Positions 1-7,850 of a stretch of DNA of 47,675 bases are shown here, one piece after another. This stretch comes from Xanthobacteraceae bacterium (GTDB lineage Bacteria; Pseudomonadota; Alphaproteobacteria; Rhizobiales; Xanthobacteraceae). The notes under the pieces are model-generated. The model saw only the letters and a list, made by a program, of their open reading frames with translations. It did not search any database and was not told the DNA's origin. The stretch spans positions 1 through 47,675 of the forward strand of contig JAQGJU010000028.1 in assembly GCA_028290465.1 (NCBI GenBank). The letters run 5' to 3'. The position numbers were made by a program, and so were the translations under genes. The stretch's first letter is position 1. Each line of letters begins with the position of its first letter.

Positions 1-89
1 TGGGGGCAGGTCGGCCGCGCGCGATCCGGTCTGGGGACGGGGAGGGGTGGGGACGTGACCGGGTCGCGTATCTCCTGAAACGGTTGACG

Positions 90-728
90 CTAGCGCGCGG
101 CGCTGGCGGTGGCGGTGGTCGGGCGCGGATCGCCGAGCGAGACCCAGACGTTCGGATCTTCCTGCGACTGGCGCTTGACGAAGCGGTAGCCGGTTTCCGT
201 CCAGAGCATGATGTCCTCGGCTTGGTTGTCGAGGACGAACTCGACCTTGTCGGTCTTCACCGTCAGCACCGCATGGCCGTCGCCGCGCTTGTCGCGCACC
301 ACGGTGATCAGCAGCGCCTGACGCGGCCATCCGGCCTCGACCAGCATGCGGCGCTTGAGCAGCACATAGTCTTCGCAGTCGCCGTAGCCGTCATCCGGGT
401 ACGACCACTTCTCGACCACGCCCCAGTGATCCTGGTCGGTCATCGGCTTGATGGTGTCGTTGACCCACTTGTTGACCCGGACCAGATCCTTCCAGGCCTT
501 GGAAGACAGCACCACGTCACGCGCCTCAACGGGGGTGGCGGCGCATTCGCCCGGTTGCTGGTTACAGAAGTCGATCCAGCCGATCGGCGCCTTGGCCGTG
601 GCCTGCACCGAAACGAACAGCGTGCGCTCGCTGGCAGCATCGGCCGGCGCCGATGCGGCGCACAGGGTGCTTGCCGCGACCAGGGCCGCCGCAGTAAACC
701 TGAGTATATCTTTCGAATCCCAAGTCAT
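90..728 (-). CDS. Transglutaminase-like cysteine peptidase, secreted (BTLCP family)
   Basis: A 212-residue protein of the bacterial transglutaminase-like cysteine peptidase family (DUF920/C93 type). Residues 1-31 form a signal peptide ending in ADAA, so it should act in the periplasm. The catalytic triad is visible: C118 in GDCEDY, H152 in GHAVL and D167 in LDNQ. Family members are periplasmic proteases; the LapG branch cleaves adhesins under c-di-GMP control, but no LapD or adhesin is near, so that role is not claimed. The AT-rich 780-910 region upstream probably holds its promoter. Family is confident, substrate unknown. Confidence 0.88.
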   Translation of the reverse strand: MTWDSKDILRFTAAALVAASTLCAASAPADAASERTLFVSVQATAKAPIGWIDFCNQQPGECAATPVEARDVVLSSKAWKDLVRVNKWVNDTIKPMTDQDHWGVVEKWSYPDDGYGDCEDYVLLKRRMLVEAGWPRQALLITVVRDKRGDGHAVLTVKTDKVEFVLDNQAEDIMLWTETGYRFVKRQSQEDPNVWVSLGDPRPTTATASAAR

Positions 729-1068
729 TGGTTCCGCTCCCGTCGTGTCGAGAACGGTTTTGCCACGAAGCCTTTGAATTGCCGCTAAGTCGCCAAAGTT
801 GTTTTGAAGATAAGACGCATCAATACTGAAGCGAATACTTATAAAACTGTCGGAAAATTTTCGTAAAATTGCGCCTGTTCAAATTTGGCTAAAATGCCGC
901 GCATTAACGCGCCAAACATGCGTCCACGGGCTCGCCGACGTCGCGAAAGCGGGCGCGTTAAGACGTGCGGCGGCAGGCATGATGGGGGCTACCGGCGTGG
1001 GGCAACCGAAAAGCCGATGTAACTGCGGGGATTTAGGCCGGAAAGCGCCGCGCAGGGCGGCGCAATAT
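729..1068. other. Intergenic region, 340 bp, AT-rich
   Basis: This gap lies between the start of the cysteine peptidase gene and the stop of the PilZ gene. The part from about 780 to 910 is clearly richer in A+T than its surroundings and contains the perfect 10-bp palindrome gaaaattttc (853-862). It most likely carries the promoter of the peptidase gene. I see no gene in it. Confidence 0.5.
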
Positions 1069-1692
1069 TTACGTTCCGGTGACGTTCTCTTCCAGAAAGT
1101 CCGGGTGCTGCATCCGGCTGAACTCGATGGCGAAGCCGTTTTCGATGTAGCGGACCACCCGTCCGGTGGTCTTGCCGATGGTCACGACGGAGCCGACCGG
1201 CGGCAGCAGATCCGGGGTCAGGGCGACGGCGGCGCCGGACAGCGACATATCGATCACCCGGCAGGCGATATTGACGCCGTTCGGCAGGACCAGGTGCGCC
1301 TTCGGGTTGCGGGGCACGACACGGCCATGGCGGCGATCTTCCGGCAGGTCGAGAATGTGGCGGTTGGCCAGCCAGGTGAGCTGGGCGGCCAGCTTGTCGC
1401 GCTTGCGCGACGTCGCGCCGATCGACATCGCGAAGCCATTCTGGAACAGCCGCGTGATGACGCCTTCGAGCCGGCCGAGGTGGTCGACATACGCGATGAC
1501 TTTTTCGCCCTTATCGCCGATCACCGGCGCGATCAGGGCCATGCCGCCCGGCGACATATTGGTCACCTGACAGGGGAATTCCCGGCGGTCGAGCAGCATA
1601 TAGCGGCCGAGCAGATTGACGCGCACGCGCTGAAAGCGGCGCTGCTCTTCGCTGAGCGGCAGAATACTCGTTTTGGCTTGTGACAATGACAT
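1069..1692 (-). CDS. Tandem PilZ-domain protein (c-di-GMP receptor)
   Basis: A 207-residue soluble protein made of two PilZ domains. The first (about 15-95) has R18xxxR22 and N45xS47xxG50. The second (about 118-200) has R120xxxR124 and D148xS150xxG153. These arginine and (D/N)xSxxG motifs are the known c-di-GMP contacts, so both domains look able to bind ligand. There is no membrane segment or effector domain, so it presumably acts through a protein partner. A CtrA-like box lies about 60 bp upstream (1749-1763). A GGDEF-EAL enzyme is encoded 6 kb away, but no direct link is shown. Confidence 0.85.
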   Translation of the reverse strand: MSLSQAKTSILPLSEEQRRFQRVRVNLLGRYMLLDRREFPCQVTNMSPGGMALIAPVIGDKGEKVIAYVDHLGRLEGVITRLFQNGFAMSIGATSRKRDKLAAQLTWLANRHILDLPEDRRHGRVVPRNPKAHLVLPNGVNIACRVIDMSLSGAAVALTPDLLPPVGSVVTIGKTTGRVVRYIENGFAIEFSRMQHPDFLEENVTGT

Positions 1693-1748
1693 GCCGGCGC
1701 GGCTTCCTGGCTGAAATTCACCGGAGGCCAGAGCCTAGGCGCGGCACC

Positions 1749-1763
1749 TTAACGCGGCGTTAG
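1749..1763. promoter_or_regulatory. Candidate CtrA box before the PilZ gene
   Basis: The sequence reads TTAA, seven bases, TTAG, one mismatch from the TTAA-N7-TTAA consensus of the alphaproteobacterial cell-cycle regulator CtrA. It lies 57-71 bp upstream of the PilZ start, a sensible promoter distance. A single match could be chance; the support is that two other genes in the window have similar sites. Confidence 0.4.
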
Positions 1764-1861
1764 TGCTAGCTCGAATAACGGCCGAACAACGGCATCATAG
1801 AAGCATGGTCGGGCGAGGGAACCGCTTCTCTCGCCCGCTCTGCGATCTTCAAAGCCGACGG

Positions 1862-2461
1862 TTATTGAACGCCGCCGTCATAGACCATCAGCTTGCCATG
1901 GCGGCGCCCACCACCGCGAGCGGCCAGGAACGGGATTCCCATAAAGCGCGGCGCCGCGATGGTTTCGACCGCCGGCCCGACATGGCGCAGCGAGCCGAGC
2001 TTCAGCGACACCAGCGTATGGGTGCCAAGCCAGGCCGGGACTTCCAGCGGCGCCAGCACGCCGATCATGCGGGCATGGGCGCGGCCGCGATGGCGCAGCG
2101 GCAGCAGCAGCAATTCGAGTTCCACCGTGGAGCCGTCGGCGACCTCGCCGGTGGCGCCGGCCACCAGCCCGACGCCCTCGTCGGCCACGATGGCCAACAG
2201 GTCGTGGACCGCCGAGCGGCTGTGCTTGTCCCAGATCTGTACGAACGGCTCGGTCTTGAGTTCGCGGCCGAACAGCGCGCAGACCCGGGTCCCGGCCAGA
2301 CGGAACGGATGGCTGGCACGGGGCTCGTAGGCGACGATGAAGCTGTCGCCCAGCACGGTACGGATGGCGCCGGGCTCGATATCGCCGCGTTCCGGCGCCG
2401 GGCGGGTGCCGCGGCGCTCATTCCAGTACTTGTACAGTTCGCGGGTGGATGCGTGCTTCAT
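1862..2461 (-). CDS. PAS domain protein (PAS_5 family)
   Basis: A 199-residue protein of the PAS_5 family (PF07310), widespread in alphaproteobacteria and often found as a stand-alone domain. The start MKHASTRELYKYW is chosen because the family begins with this LYxYW-type helix and an AGGGG ribosome site precedes the ATG at 2461; an open frame extends to 2611 but looks non-coding. The PAS core runs from about 25 to 145, with conserved runs such as FRLAGTRVCALFGREL. It has no output domain and is predicted cytoplasmic. Ligand and partner are unknown. Confidence 0.8.
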   Translation of the reverse strand: MKHASTRELYKYWNERRGTRPAPERGDIEPGAIRTVLGDSFIVAYEPRASHPFRLAGTRVCALFGRELKTEPFVQIWDKHSRSAVHDLLAIVADEGVGLVAGATGEVADGSTVELELLLLPLRHRGRAHARMIGVLAPLEVPAWLGTHTLVSLKLGSLRHVGPAVETIAAPRFMGIPFLAARGGGRRHGKLMVYDGGVQ

Positions 2462-2999
2462 GGACGGCCCCTGTTCTCGACGCCGCCTTTCGGCGCCGCG
2501 ACCGTCCCGGAACGGGACAGATTTGGCGCCGTGGCAGCGTGTCTGGGCCGAAGGCAGCAGGGGCTGTGCCGTGGAAGTGTACCGGACGCGTCCGCCACGC
2601 CGCGCCCACAATTAGCCTTAACAAAAGGTTGAAATTGGCGGCGTCCGCCGCGTCGACTAGCGTCGCGCAACAGATGCGACACCGGCGGGTCGCGCTTGGT
2701 CGACATGTAATAGAGACGAAGCGCGCCGAGCCGGTGGACGTCTTGCGGAGCCTGGGGAGGCGTCGGGACGTGCAGGGCGAAAGCCGCGCGTACCGCCACA
2801 AGACGACGGGGGAAGGGCCGAGCTCTTCCCCCTATTTCCTCTTCCCCCGCAACTTCCTTCTCCTTTTCTTTTCTTTTCAAGTCTTTCGCCTTTTCATTTT
2901 GGCGCTGCGCTTGTCGTGGCTGTCTTGCCGCCGCCGCTCCGGCGGCCTATGTGGGCCCCAGCACCGCTCCGTCTGAACCCGCGCTAACCGGATCATGTC
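2462..2999. other. Intergenic region, 538 bp, with hairpin and pyrimidine tract
   Basis: This divergent gap separates the PAS_5 gene from the rhomboid gene. It holds a strong hairpin at 2808-2832 (gggggaag pairing with cttccccc, nine-base loop) followed by a long pyrimidine-rich stretch to about 2900. A weak CtrA-like match (TTAA-N7-TTGA) is at 2618-2632. The reading frames across it show no family resemblance, and I call no gene here. It may contain an unrecognised small RNA or leader. Confidence 0.4.
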
Positions 3000-3758
3000 T
3001 TGAACCAGCCCTCCGAACCGATGTTGAACGTGCCCCGGGTCGTGCTGGCGATCCTGGCGCTGTTGGGGCTGGTGCATGCCATCCGCATGCTGGTGCTGAC
3101 GGAAAATCAGGACATCGAATTTCTGCTGCACTTTGCTTTCATTCCGGCGCGCTACGACACCGGCCTGCTGCTGGGCGGCGCCTATCCGGGCGGCCTCGGG
3201 GCTCAGATATGGACGTTCCTGACTTATTCGCTGATCCACGCCGACCTGATGCATCTTGGCTTCAATGCCGCCTGGATGCTGCCGTTCGGCAGCGCGCTGG
3301 CGCGCCGGTTCGGCACCGCGCGGTTTCTCGGCTTCATGGCGGTGACGTCCGCCGCCGCGGCGGGGCTGCATCTCGCCACCCATTTCGGCGAGCGGGTGCC
3401 GATGATTGGGGCCTCCGGGGCGATCTCCGGCGCGATGGCCGGGGCGATCCGCTTCGCGTTTCAGCGCGGCGGGCCGCTCGGAATGCTGCGGCTCGGTGAC
3501 GACATCTCCTACCATGTACCGGCGGCGCCGCTCAGCATGGCGCTGCGCGATCCGCGCATCCTGGCGTTTTTGGGCGTGTGGTTCGGTTTCAACCTGCTGT
3601 TCGGCGTCGGCGCCGTGATGCTCACCGGCGAGGGCCAATCGGTGGCCTGGCAAGCCCATATCGGCGGATTTCTCGCCGGCCTGCTGCTGTTTTCGTCGTT
3701 CGATCCGATACCGGCGCACGGTATCGACGGACCGGACGCCGAACGCACCGTTCAGTAA
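3000..3758 (+). CDS. Rhomboid family intramembrane serine protease
   Basis: A 252-residue polytopic membrane protein with about six hydrophobic segments. Rhomboid signatures are complete: H80 and H85 with N89 in HADLMHLGFN, the catalytic serine S139 in GASG, and the catalytic histidine H220 in AHIGG. The family cleaves membrane-spanning substrates within the bilayer. The TTG at 3000 is the first possible start; the ATG at 3021 (residue 8) is a reasonable alternative. A 55-residue stretch between the serine helix and the last two helices is longer than in minimal rhomboids. The substrate cannot be told from context. Confidence 0.9.
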   Translation: MNQPSEPMLNVPRVVLAILALLGLVHAIRMLVLTENQDIEFLLHFAFIPARYDTGLLLGGAYPGGLGAQIWTFLTYSLIHADLMHLGFNAAWMLPFGSALARRFGTARFLGFMAVTSAAAAGLHLATHFGERVPMIGASGAISGAMAGAIRFAFQRGGPLGMLRLGDDISYHVPAAPLSMALRDPRILAFLGVWFGFNLLFGVGAVMLTGEGQSVAWQAHIGGFLAGLLLFSSFDPIPAHGIDGPDAERTVQ

Positions 3759-3972
3759 CGCTTATCGATCCTCTCAATAGACCTGACTTGCGCAATAGGC
3801 CGGACAGGCGGATCATGGCTGCCCGCGCGTAAAGAGCGCGGGAACCTTGGCGGCGCTTCGAACCTTTACCCTCATTGCCGGCGCCGTTGCGCCGCCGGAC
3901 AAGATGTCGGGAGCGAACGCAGCATGAGATGCAGGGGCCGCGCATGCGCGGGTCCGTGCCAGGGAGACGTCT

Positions 3973-4404
3973 ATGACCGTCAAAGACATTCTCGCCGTCA
4001 AGGGTGGTGAAGTCGCTACTGTCGACCCGTCAGCCGATCTCGCCACGGCCGCCAAGATACTGGCCGCCCGCCGCATCGGCGCGCTGCTGGTGCTCGGTCC
4101 GGATCGACGCGTTGCCGGCATCCTGTCGGAGCGCGATATCGTGCGGGCGGTGGCGGATGGCGGCCCTGCCGCACTTGAGAAGCCGGTGTCGTCGGTGATG
4201 ACGCGCAAAGTGGTGTCGTGCTCGCCGATCGATACGCTCAATGGTTTGATGGAGTTGATGACCACCGGAAAATTCCGGCATCTGCCCGTGCTGGAGCAGA
4301 GCCAACTCGTCGGCGTGATCTCGATCGGCGACGTGGTGAAGTGGCGGCTGCAAGAGCTTGAGCAGGAGCAGGCGGAGCTGCGCGACTATATCCGAACGGC
4401 CTGA
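3973..4404 (+). CDS. Tandem CBS-domain protein
   Basis: A 143-residue protein made only of two CBS motifs (about 1-62 and 70-130), with the characteristic GILSERDIVRA and GVISIGDVVKW segments at the end of each. CBS pairs bind adenine nucleotides and act as energy or ligand sensors. The tail is a short charged helix rich in Glu and Gln. No partner gene is adjacent: the patatin gene downstream is on the other strand and a palindromic repeat lies between them. The ATG at 3973 follows gccagggagacgtct, a good ribosome site. Confidence 0.9.
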   Translation: MTVKDILAVKGGEVATVDPSADLATAAKILAARRIGALLVLGPDRRVAGILSERDIVRAVADGGPAALEKPVSSVMTRKVVSCSPIDTLNGLMELMTTGKFRHLPVLEQSQLVGVISIGDVVKWRLQELEQEQAELRDYIRTA

Positions 4405-4411
4405 GCCGGTC

Positions 4412-4460
4412 GCGCATGATCCCGAAAAGTGGGAACCGGTTTTCGGAAAGGATCATGCGC
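4412..4460. repeat. Dispersed palindromic repeat (Rhizobiales type), copy 1
   Basis: The ends are a perfect 10-bp inverted repeat (gcgcatgatc / gatcatgcgc) around the core cgaaaagtgggaaccggttt. A nearly identical copy lies at 17650-17698 and relatives at 6245-6353, 30101-30142 and 39931-39982. The element sits just after the CBS gene and could fold into a hairpin in the transcript. Confidence 0.85.
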
Positions 4461-4507
4461 AGTTAACGCGTTGACCGCTATCCGATTCAACAGAATCGGA
4501 TAGCGGC

Positions 4508-5560
4508 TTACGCCAGCGCGGCCACGGCCTCGCTGATGTGCTCCATCGCGCGCTCGGCGGCTTCGGTGCCGTGTTGCACCGCGGCTGCGGCGTGATGGAA
4601 ATCGAACCAGCCGATATGGCCGATGCGCGGCGAAATCAGCACGTCGGGCGGATCGCCCGCCATCCTGGCCCGGGTGATGCGGTCCTGCATCACGTTGAAG
4701 GCTTCGACCATTACGGTCGACACGCCGGGGCGCCCGGCCTCGCCGAGCATCTGGCGCTTCAAGCGTCGTTCCGGATCGAACATCCGGCTGAAGCCGTTGC
4801 GCTGCTCTTTGGATGAGGCGTACAGCAGGTCGTCGGTCTCGTCCGAACCGTGGCTGGAAATCGTGGTGCCGTGGCCGAAGCGGTCGGCGTTCAGATTGAC
4901 GCCGATCACCAGCCGGGCGCCGAGCGCCCGCGCGGCAGAGATCGGCAGCGGGTTGACCAGCGCGCCGTCGACCAGCCATTTGCCGCCGAGCCGCACCGGC
5001 GAAAAGATGCCGGGCAGCGCATAGGACGCGCGCAGCGCCTCGACCAGACGGCCGCGTGTCAGCCAGATTTCGTGACCGGTACCGATCTCGGTGGCGATCG
5101 CGGCGAATTTGCACGGCAGATCCGCGAACGTCATGTTGCCAAGCGACTCTTCCAGCCGCTTGGCGAGCCGGTCGCCGCCGATCAGGCCGGAGCCGCCCAG
5201 GCTGACGTCGAGATAGCCGAGAATGCGGCGGGTGTTCAGGCCGAACGCCCAGTCGGCGAGTTCGTCGAGCTTGCCGGCGGCGTAACAGGCGCCGACCACG
5301 GCGCCGATCGACGTGCCGACGATGATGTCGGGCACGATGCCGTTCTTGAGCAGCACCCGCAGCACGCCGATATGGGCAAAGCCGCGCGCCGCGCCGCCGC
5401 CGAGCGCCAGACCAATGCTGGGGCGCGGCGCTTCCGGGCGCTCGGGAGGAACTTCGGCGGTTACGTCGCCGTTACGGTTGGCAAAAAGACCTTCGAACAC
5501 GCGGCAATCCTGTTCTGACGCCCCAGCCGGGAATAGAGCCGACAACGGTAAAATAGTCAC
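4508..5560 (-). CDS. Patatin-like phospholipase (RssA-type)
   Basis: A 350-residue serine hydrolase of the patatin family. The oxyanion loop is G54GGxxRG60, the nucleophile is S84 in GTSIG, and the dyad aspartate is D198 in VDGALVNP. This places it with bacterial RssA/YchK-like esterases rather than large secreted patatins. There is no signal peptide or translocator domain, so it should be cytoplasmic and act on lysophospholipids or acyl chains. The 45-residue N-terminus before the domain is less conserved in style, and M1 may not be the true start. Stands alone on this strand. Confidence 0.88.
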   Translation of the reverse strand: MTILPLSALFPAGASEQDCRVFEGLFANRNGDVTAEVPPERPEAPRPSIGLALGGGAARGFAHIGVLRVLLKNGIVPDIIVGTSIGAVVGACYAAGKLDELADWAFGLNTRRILGYLDVSLGGSGLIGGDRLAKRLEESLGNMTFADLPCKFAAIATEIGTGHEIWLTRGRLVEALRASYALPGIFSPVRLGGKWLVDGALVNPLPISAARALGARLVIGVNLNADRFGHGTTISSHGSDETDDLLYASSKEQRNGFSRMFDPERRLKRQMLGEAGRPGVSTVMVEAFNVMQDRITRARMAGDPPDVLISPRIGHIGWFDFHHAAAAVQHGTEAAERAMEHISEAVAALA

Positions 5561-5657
5561 CCATTATGAATAATGAACGGCAAGGATGAACAAAAGTTCC
5601 CCAAACAAATCCTTCGCAATCTCGTTAGAACCTCGCGTTTCCTGAAACGTTGCGAGG

Positions 5658-6224
5658 TTACGCGAGGCGGGTGACGATCGCGGCGAGCGGCGGGCGGTCG
5701 CGGTCCTCGGGCGGCCGCGCCGCCGTGCCGATATGTACGAATCCGGCGAGCTTCTCATGCGCGGCGAGCCCGAGTGCATCGAGGGTGCGTCGGTCGTAGG
5801 CGTACCATTCGGTGATCCAGTTCGCAGCAAAGCCGAGCGCATGCGCGGCGGTGACGAGATTCATGGTGGCGGCGCCGGCCGACATCAGCTGCTCCCATTC
5901 CGGGATCTTCACATGCGGCGCCGCGCGGCTGACCACCGCGATGACCAGCGGCGCGCGGGCGAGGCGATTGCGCTCGAATTCAATCTGATCGGGCGTGGCA
6001 TCGGGGCGGTCGGCCTGGAACGCGGCGGCGATCTTGTCGCCGATGCGGCGGCGGGCGTCGCCCTCGATCACGATGAAGCGCCACGGCGTCAGCTTGCCAT
6101 GGTCCGGCACCCGCGACGCGACGGTCAGCAGAGTGTCGATCTCGCCGGCCGAGGGGCCGGGCGCGGTCAGCTCCATCGGCTTCACCGAACGGCGGGTTTT
6201 CAAAAGGTCGATCGCGTCGGGCAT
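5658..6224 (-). CDS. Nitroreductase family protein (YdjA-like)
   Basis: A 188-residue FMN-dependent nitroreductase-fold protein. The start MPDAIDLLKTRRSV fits the family, which opens with a helix and the FMN-contacting arginines, and the ATG at 6224 is preceded by GGAAAG; an open frame runs ten codons further upstream. Other family segments are ASRVPDHGKLTPWRF, EQLMSAGAATMNL and FVHIGTA near the end. Single-domain enzymes of this type reduce nitro compounds or quinones with NAD(P)H; the natural substrate is unknown. Two dispersed repeats lie just upstream. Confidence 0.88.
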   Translation of the reverse strand: MPDAIDLLKTRRSVKPMELTAPGPSAGEIDTLLTVASRVPDHGKLTPWRFIVIEGDARRRIGDKIAAAFQADRPDATPDQIEFERNRLARAPLVIAVVSRAAPHVKIPEWEQLMSAGAATMNLVTAAHALGFAANWITEWYAYDRRTLDALGLAAHEKLAGFVHIGTAARPPEDRDRPPLAAIVTRLA

Positions 6225-6244
6225 CGGTTGTCTTTCCAGTCGGA

Positions 6245-6353
6245 GCGTTTTCAAGCGAAGTGGGTACCGGTTCGCGTGAAGAAAACGCGTTTTCTAAAGT
6301 TAGCGCGTGATCGGACGGAAAACCGGGGGCCACTTTTCCTGATCGCGCGCTAA
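6245..6353. repeat. Two adjacent dispersed palindromic repeats
   Basis: Two hairpin-forming elements sit side by side. The first (6245-6288) has arms gcgttttc / gaaaacgc around gcgaagtgggtaccggttcg. The second (6300-6353) has arms ttagcgcgtgatc / gatcgcgcgctaa around an accggggg-ccactttt core. Both are variants of the family seen at 4412 and 17650. They fill most of the divergent gap between the nitroreductase gene and the secreted-protein gene. Confidence 0.75.
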
Positions 6354-6439
6354 GTGCTGCGCGTACCACGATGTCCGGCGGGTGACAAACCGGCTTAGAG
6401 GCTTGAATTCGCCGCGATTTCGGACGAAAACCATCCGCA

Positions 6440-7549
6440 ATGATGACGCGCGCACACATTCTGGCGGGCCGGGCCGCCATAGCGTGCCCGGCACAGGCCA
6501 TTTCGCTGTTTGTGGCGCTGGTGCTGGCGTTTGTCGCGCCGGCGTCGGCCTATGCTCAATTCCGCGGGGCGCCCGCCAGTCCGGGCTTTAGTCTCGCGCC
6601 GCCCGGCGGACCGAGCGACCGTCCGGTGCCGCCGGGGTCGATCCCGAATGTCCCGGCGCCGGCTGCGCCAGCACCGTCCGCGCCGCCCGCCGCGTTGCCA
6701 AGTCCGTTCCCGACGTCGCCGCCGCTCGCCGCCCCCAGCCCGTTGCCGCAAGCCGCCCCGCCGGCCGCTGCCGCGCCGCTGATCCCGGCCGGCCAAGCCG
6801 CGCTCAACGTCAGCGCCCGCTTTGCCCATGACGGGCCGCCGATCCCGTCCGGTCTGGTGTGGCGCGTCTATCCCAGCCGCCCGGACCCGACCGGCGTCTT
6901 CCCGGTGCTCAAGGAGGACAGGGGCGCGTCGCCGACCTTCATCCTGCCGGCCGGCGAGTACGTGGTGCATGTCACCTTCGGTCTGGCCAGCGACGCGAAG
7001 TCGGTGCAACTGCGCGAGTCGGTCAAGCAGGTATTCGAGATCGCCAGCGGCGGACTGAAGGTCAAAGGCCAGGTCGGCGGTGTTGATATTCCGCCGCAGC
7101 AAATCTCGTTCGACGTGTTCAAGGGCAGCCAGTTCGACTCCAAAGACGGCCAGCGGCCGTTCGTGAACAACATGCTGACCGGGCAGGTCGCGCTGGTGCC
7201 GGAGGGCACGTATTACATCGTGTCCAACTATGGCGACGGCAACGCCGTGGTGCGTTCCGACATTCGGGTACAGGCCGGCAAGCTGACCGACGTAACGGTG
7301 ACCCACCGCGCCGCCGTGCTGACGCTCAAGCTGGTCGACAAAAAGGGCGGCGAGGCCTTGGCCAACACCCAATGGTCGGTGCTGACGCCGGGCGGCGACG
7401 TGATCAAGGAATCGATCGGCGCGTTCCCGCGCGTGATCCTGTCCGAGGGCGAATACCGCGCCATCGCCCGCAACGAGGGCAAGACCTTCGAGCAGGACTT
7501 CAAGGTCGTCACCGGGGTCGACCGCGAGGTTGAGGTGCTGGCGCGGTAA
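6440..7549 (+). CDS. Secreted proline/alanine-rich protein, function unknown
   Basis: A 369-residue predicted exported protein. Residues 1-40 look like a signal peptide ending near ASAYAQ. Residues 41-115 are a low-complexity Pro/Ala linker. From about 118 there are repeated beta-rich segments of similar design ([37 protein letters not shown]), which look like three carboxypeptidase-regulatory or Ig-like modules. The second ATG at 6443 is also possible as start. I do not recognise a characterised homologue; a cell-envelope or periplasmic role is an inference from the layout. Confidence 0.75.
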   Translation: MMTRAHILAGRAAIACPAQAISLFVALVLAFVAPASAYAQFRGAPASPGFSLAPPGGPSDRPVPPGSIPNVPAPAAPAPSAPPAALPSPFPTSPPLAAPSPLPQAAPPAAAAPLIPAGQAALNVSARFAHDGPPIPSGLVWRVYPSRPDPTGVFPVLKEDRGASPTFILPAGEYVVHVTFGLASDAKSVQLRESVKQVFEIASGGLKVKGQVGGVDIPPQQISFDVFKGSQFDSKDGQRPFVNNMLTGQVALVPEGTYYIVSNYGDGNAVVRSDIRVQAGKLTDVTVTHRAAVLTLKLVDKKGGEALANTQWSVLTPGGDVIKESIGAFPRVILSEGEYRAIARNEGKTFEQDFKVVTGVDREVEVLAR

Positions 7550-7729
7550 GAGCCGGCCAATTCTCCGAGTTTCTCAGCAGTGAATATGTATCCGAATTGG
7601 ATTGTCATATATCTGTCATGTAATTGACATGTATAGCGAAATTTATGCGAGTTAACTGGCCTTTAAGTCCAGCATTACTACAGGTTTGACGTGATCAATA
7701 TCGCGCCACTTCAAACCAGATCGCTGGAA

Positions 7730-7850
7730 ATGATAAAAGCGGAATCGAACGACGCCGACATCATCGCGTCCGCCACCAGCGACGTCGCGATCCTGCGCCG
7801 CAAATGGAAGGCGGCCCTGGTACCCGGCCAAACCTGCCATCCTACGATGA
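7730..7850 (+). pseudogene. Probable out-of-frame N-terminus of the GGDEF-EAL gene
   Basis: In the frame starting at ATG 7730 the translation reads MIKAESNDADIIASATSDVA and continues ILRRKWKAALVPGQ. This resembles the start of alphaproteobacterial PAS/GGDEF proteins, where an LRRxWxA segment is followed by LPSYDEV. Here LPSYDEVLLGSLGRLADH appears in the next frame, inside the open frame annotated from 7804. I infer a single-base indel between about 7815 and 7845, either a real mutation or a sequence error. The ATG at 7804 has no good ribosome site. Confidence 0.5.

Noticed and set aside
2618-2632. A third near CtrA box (TTAA-N7-TTGA) before the PAS_5 gene
   Set aside because: It has one mismatch in the second half-site and lies about 157 bp from the start, too weak and too far to claim.
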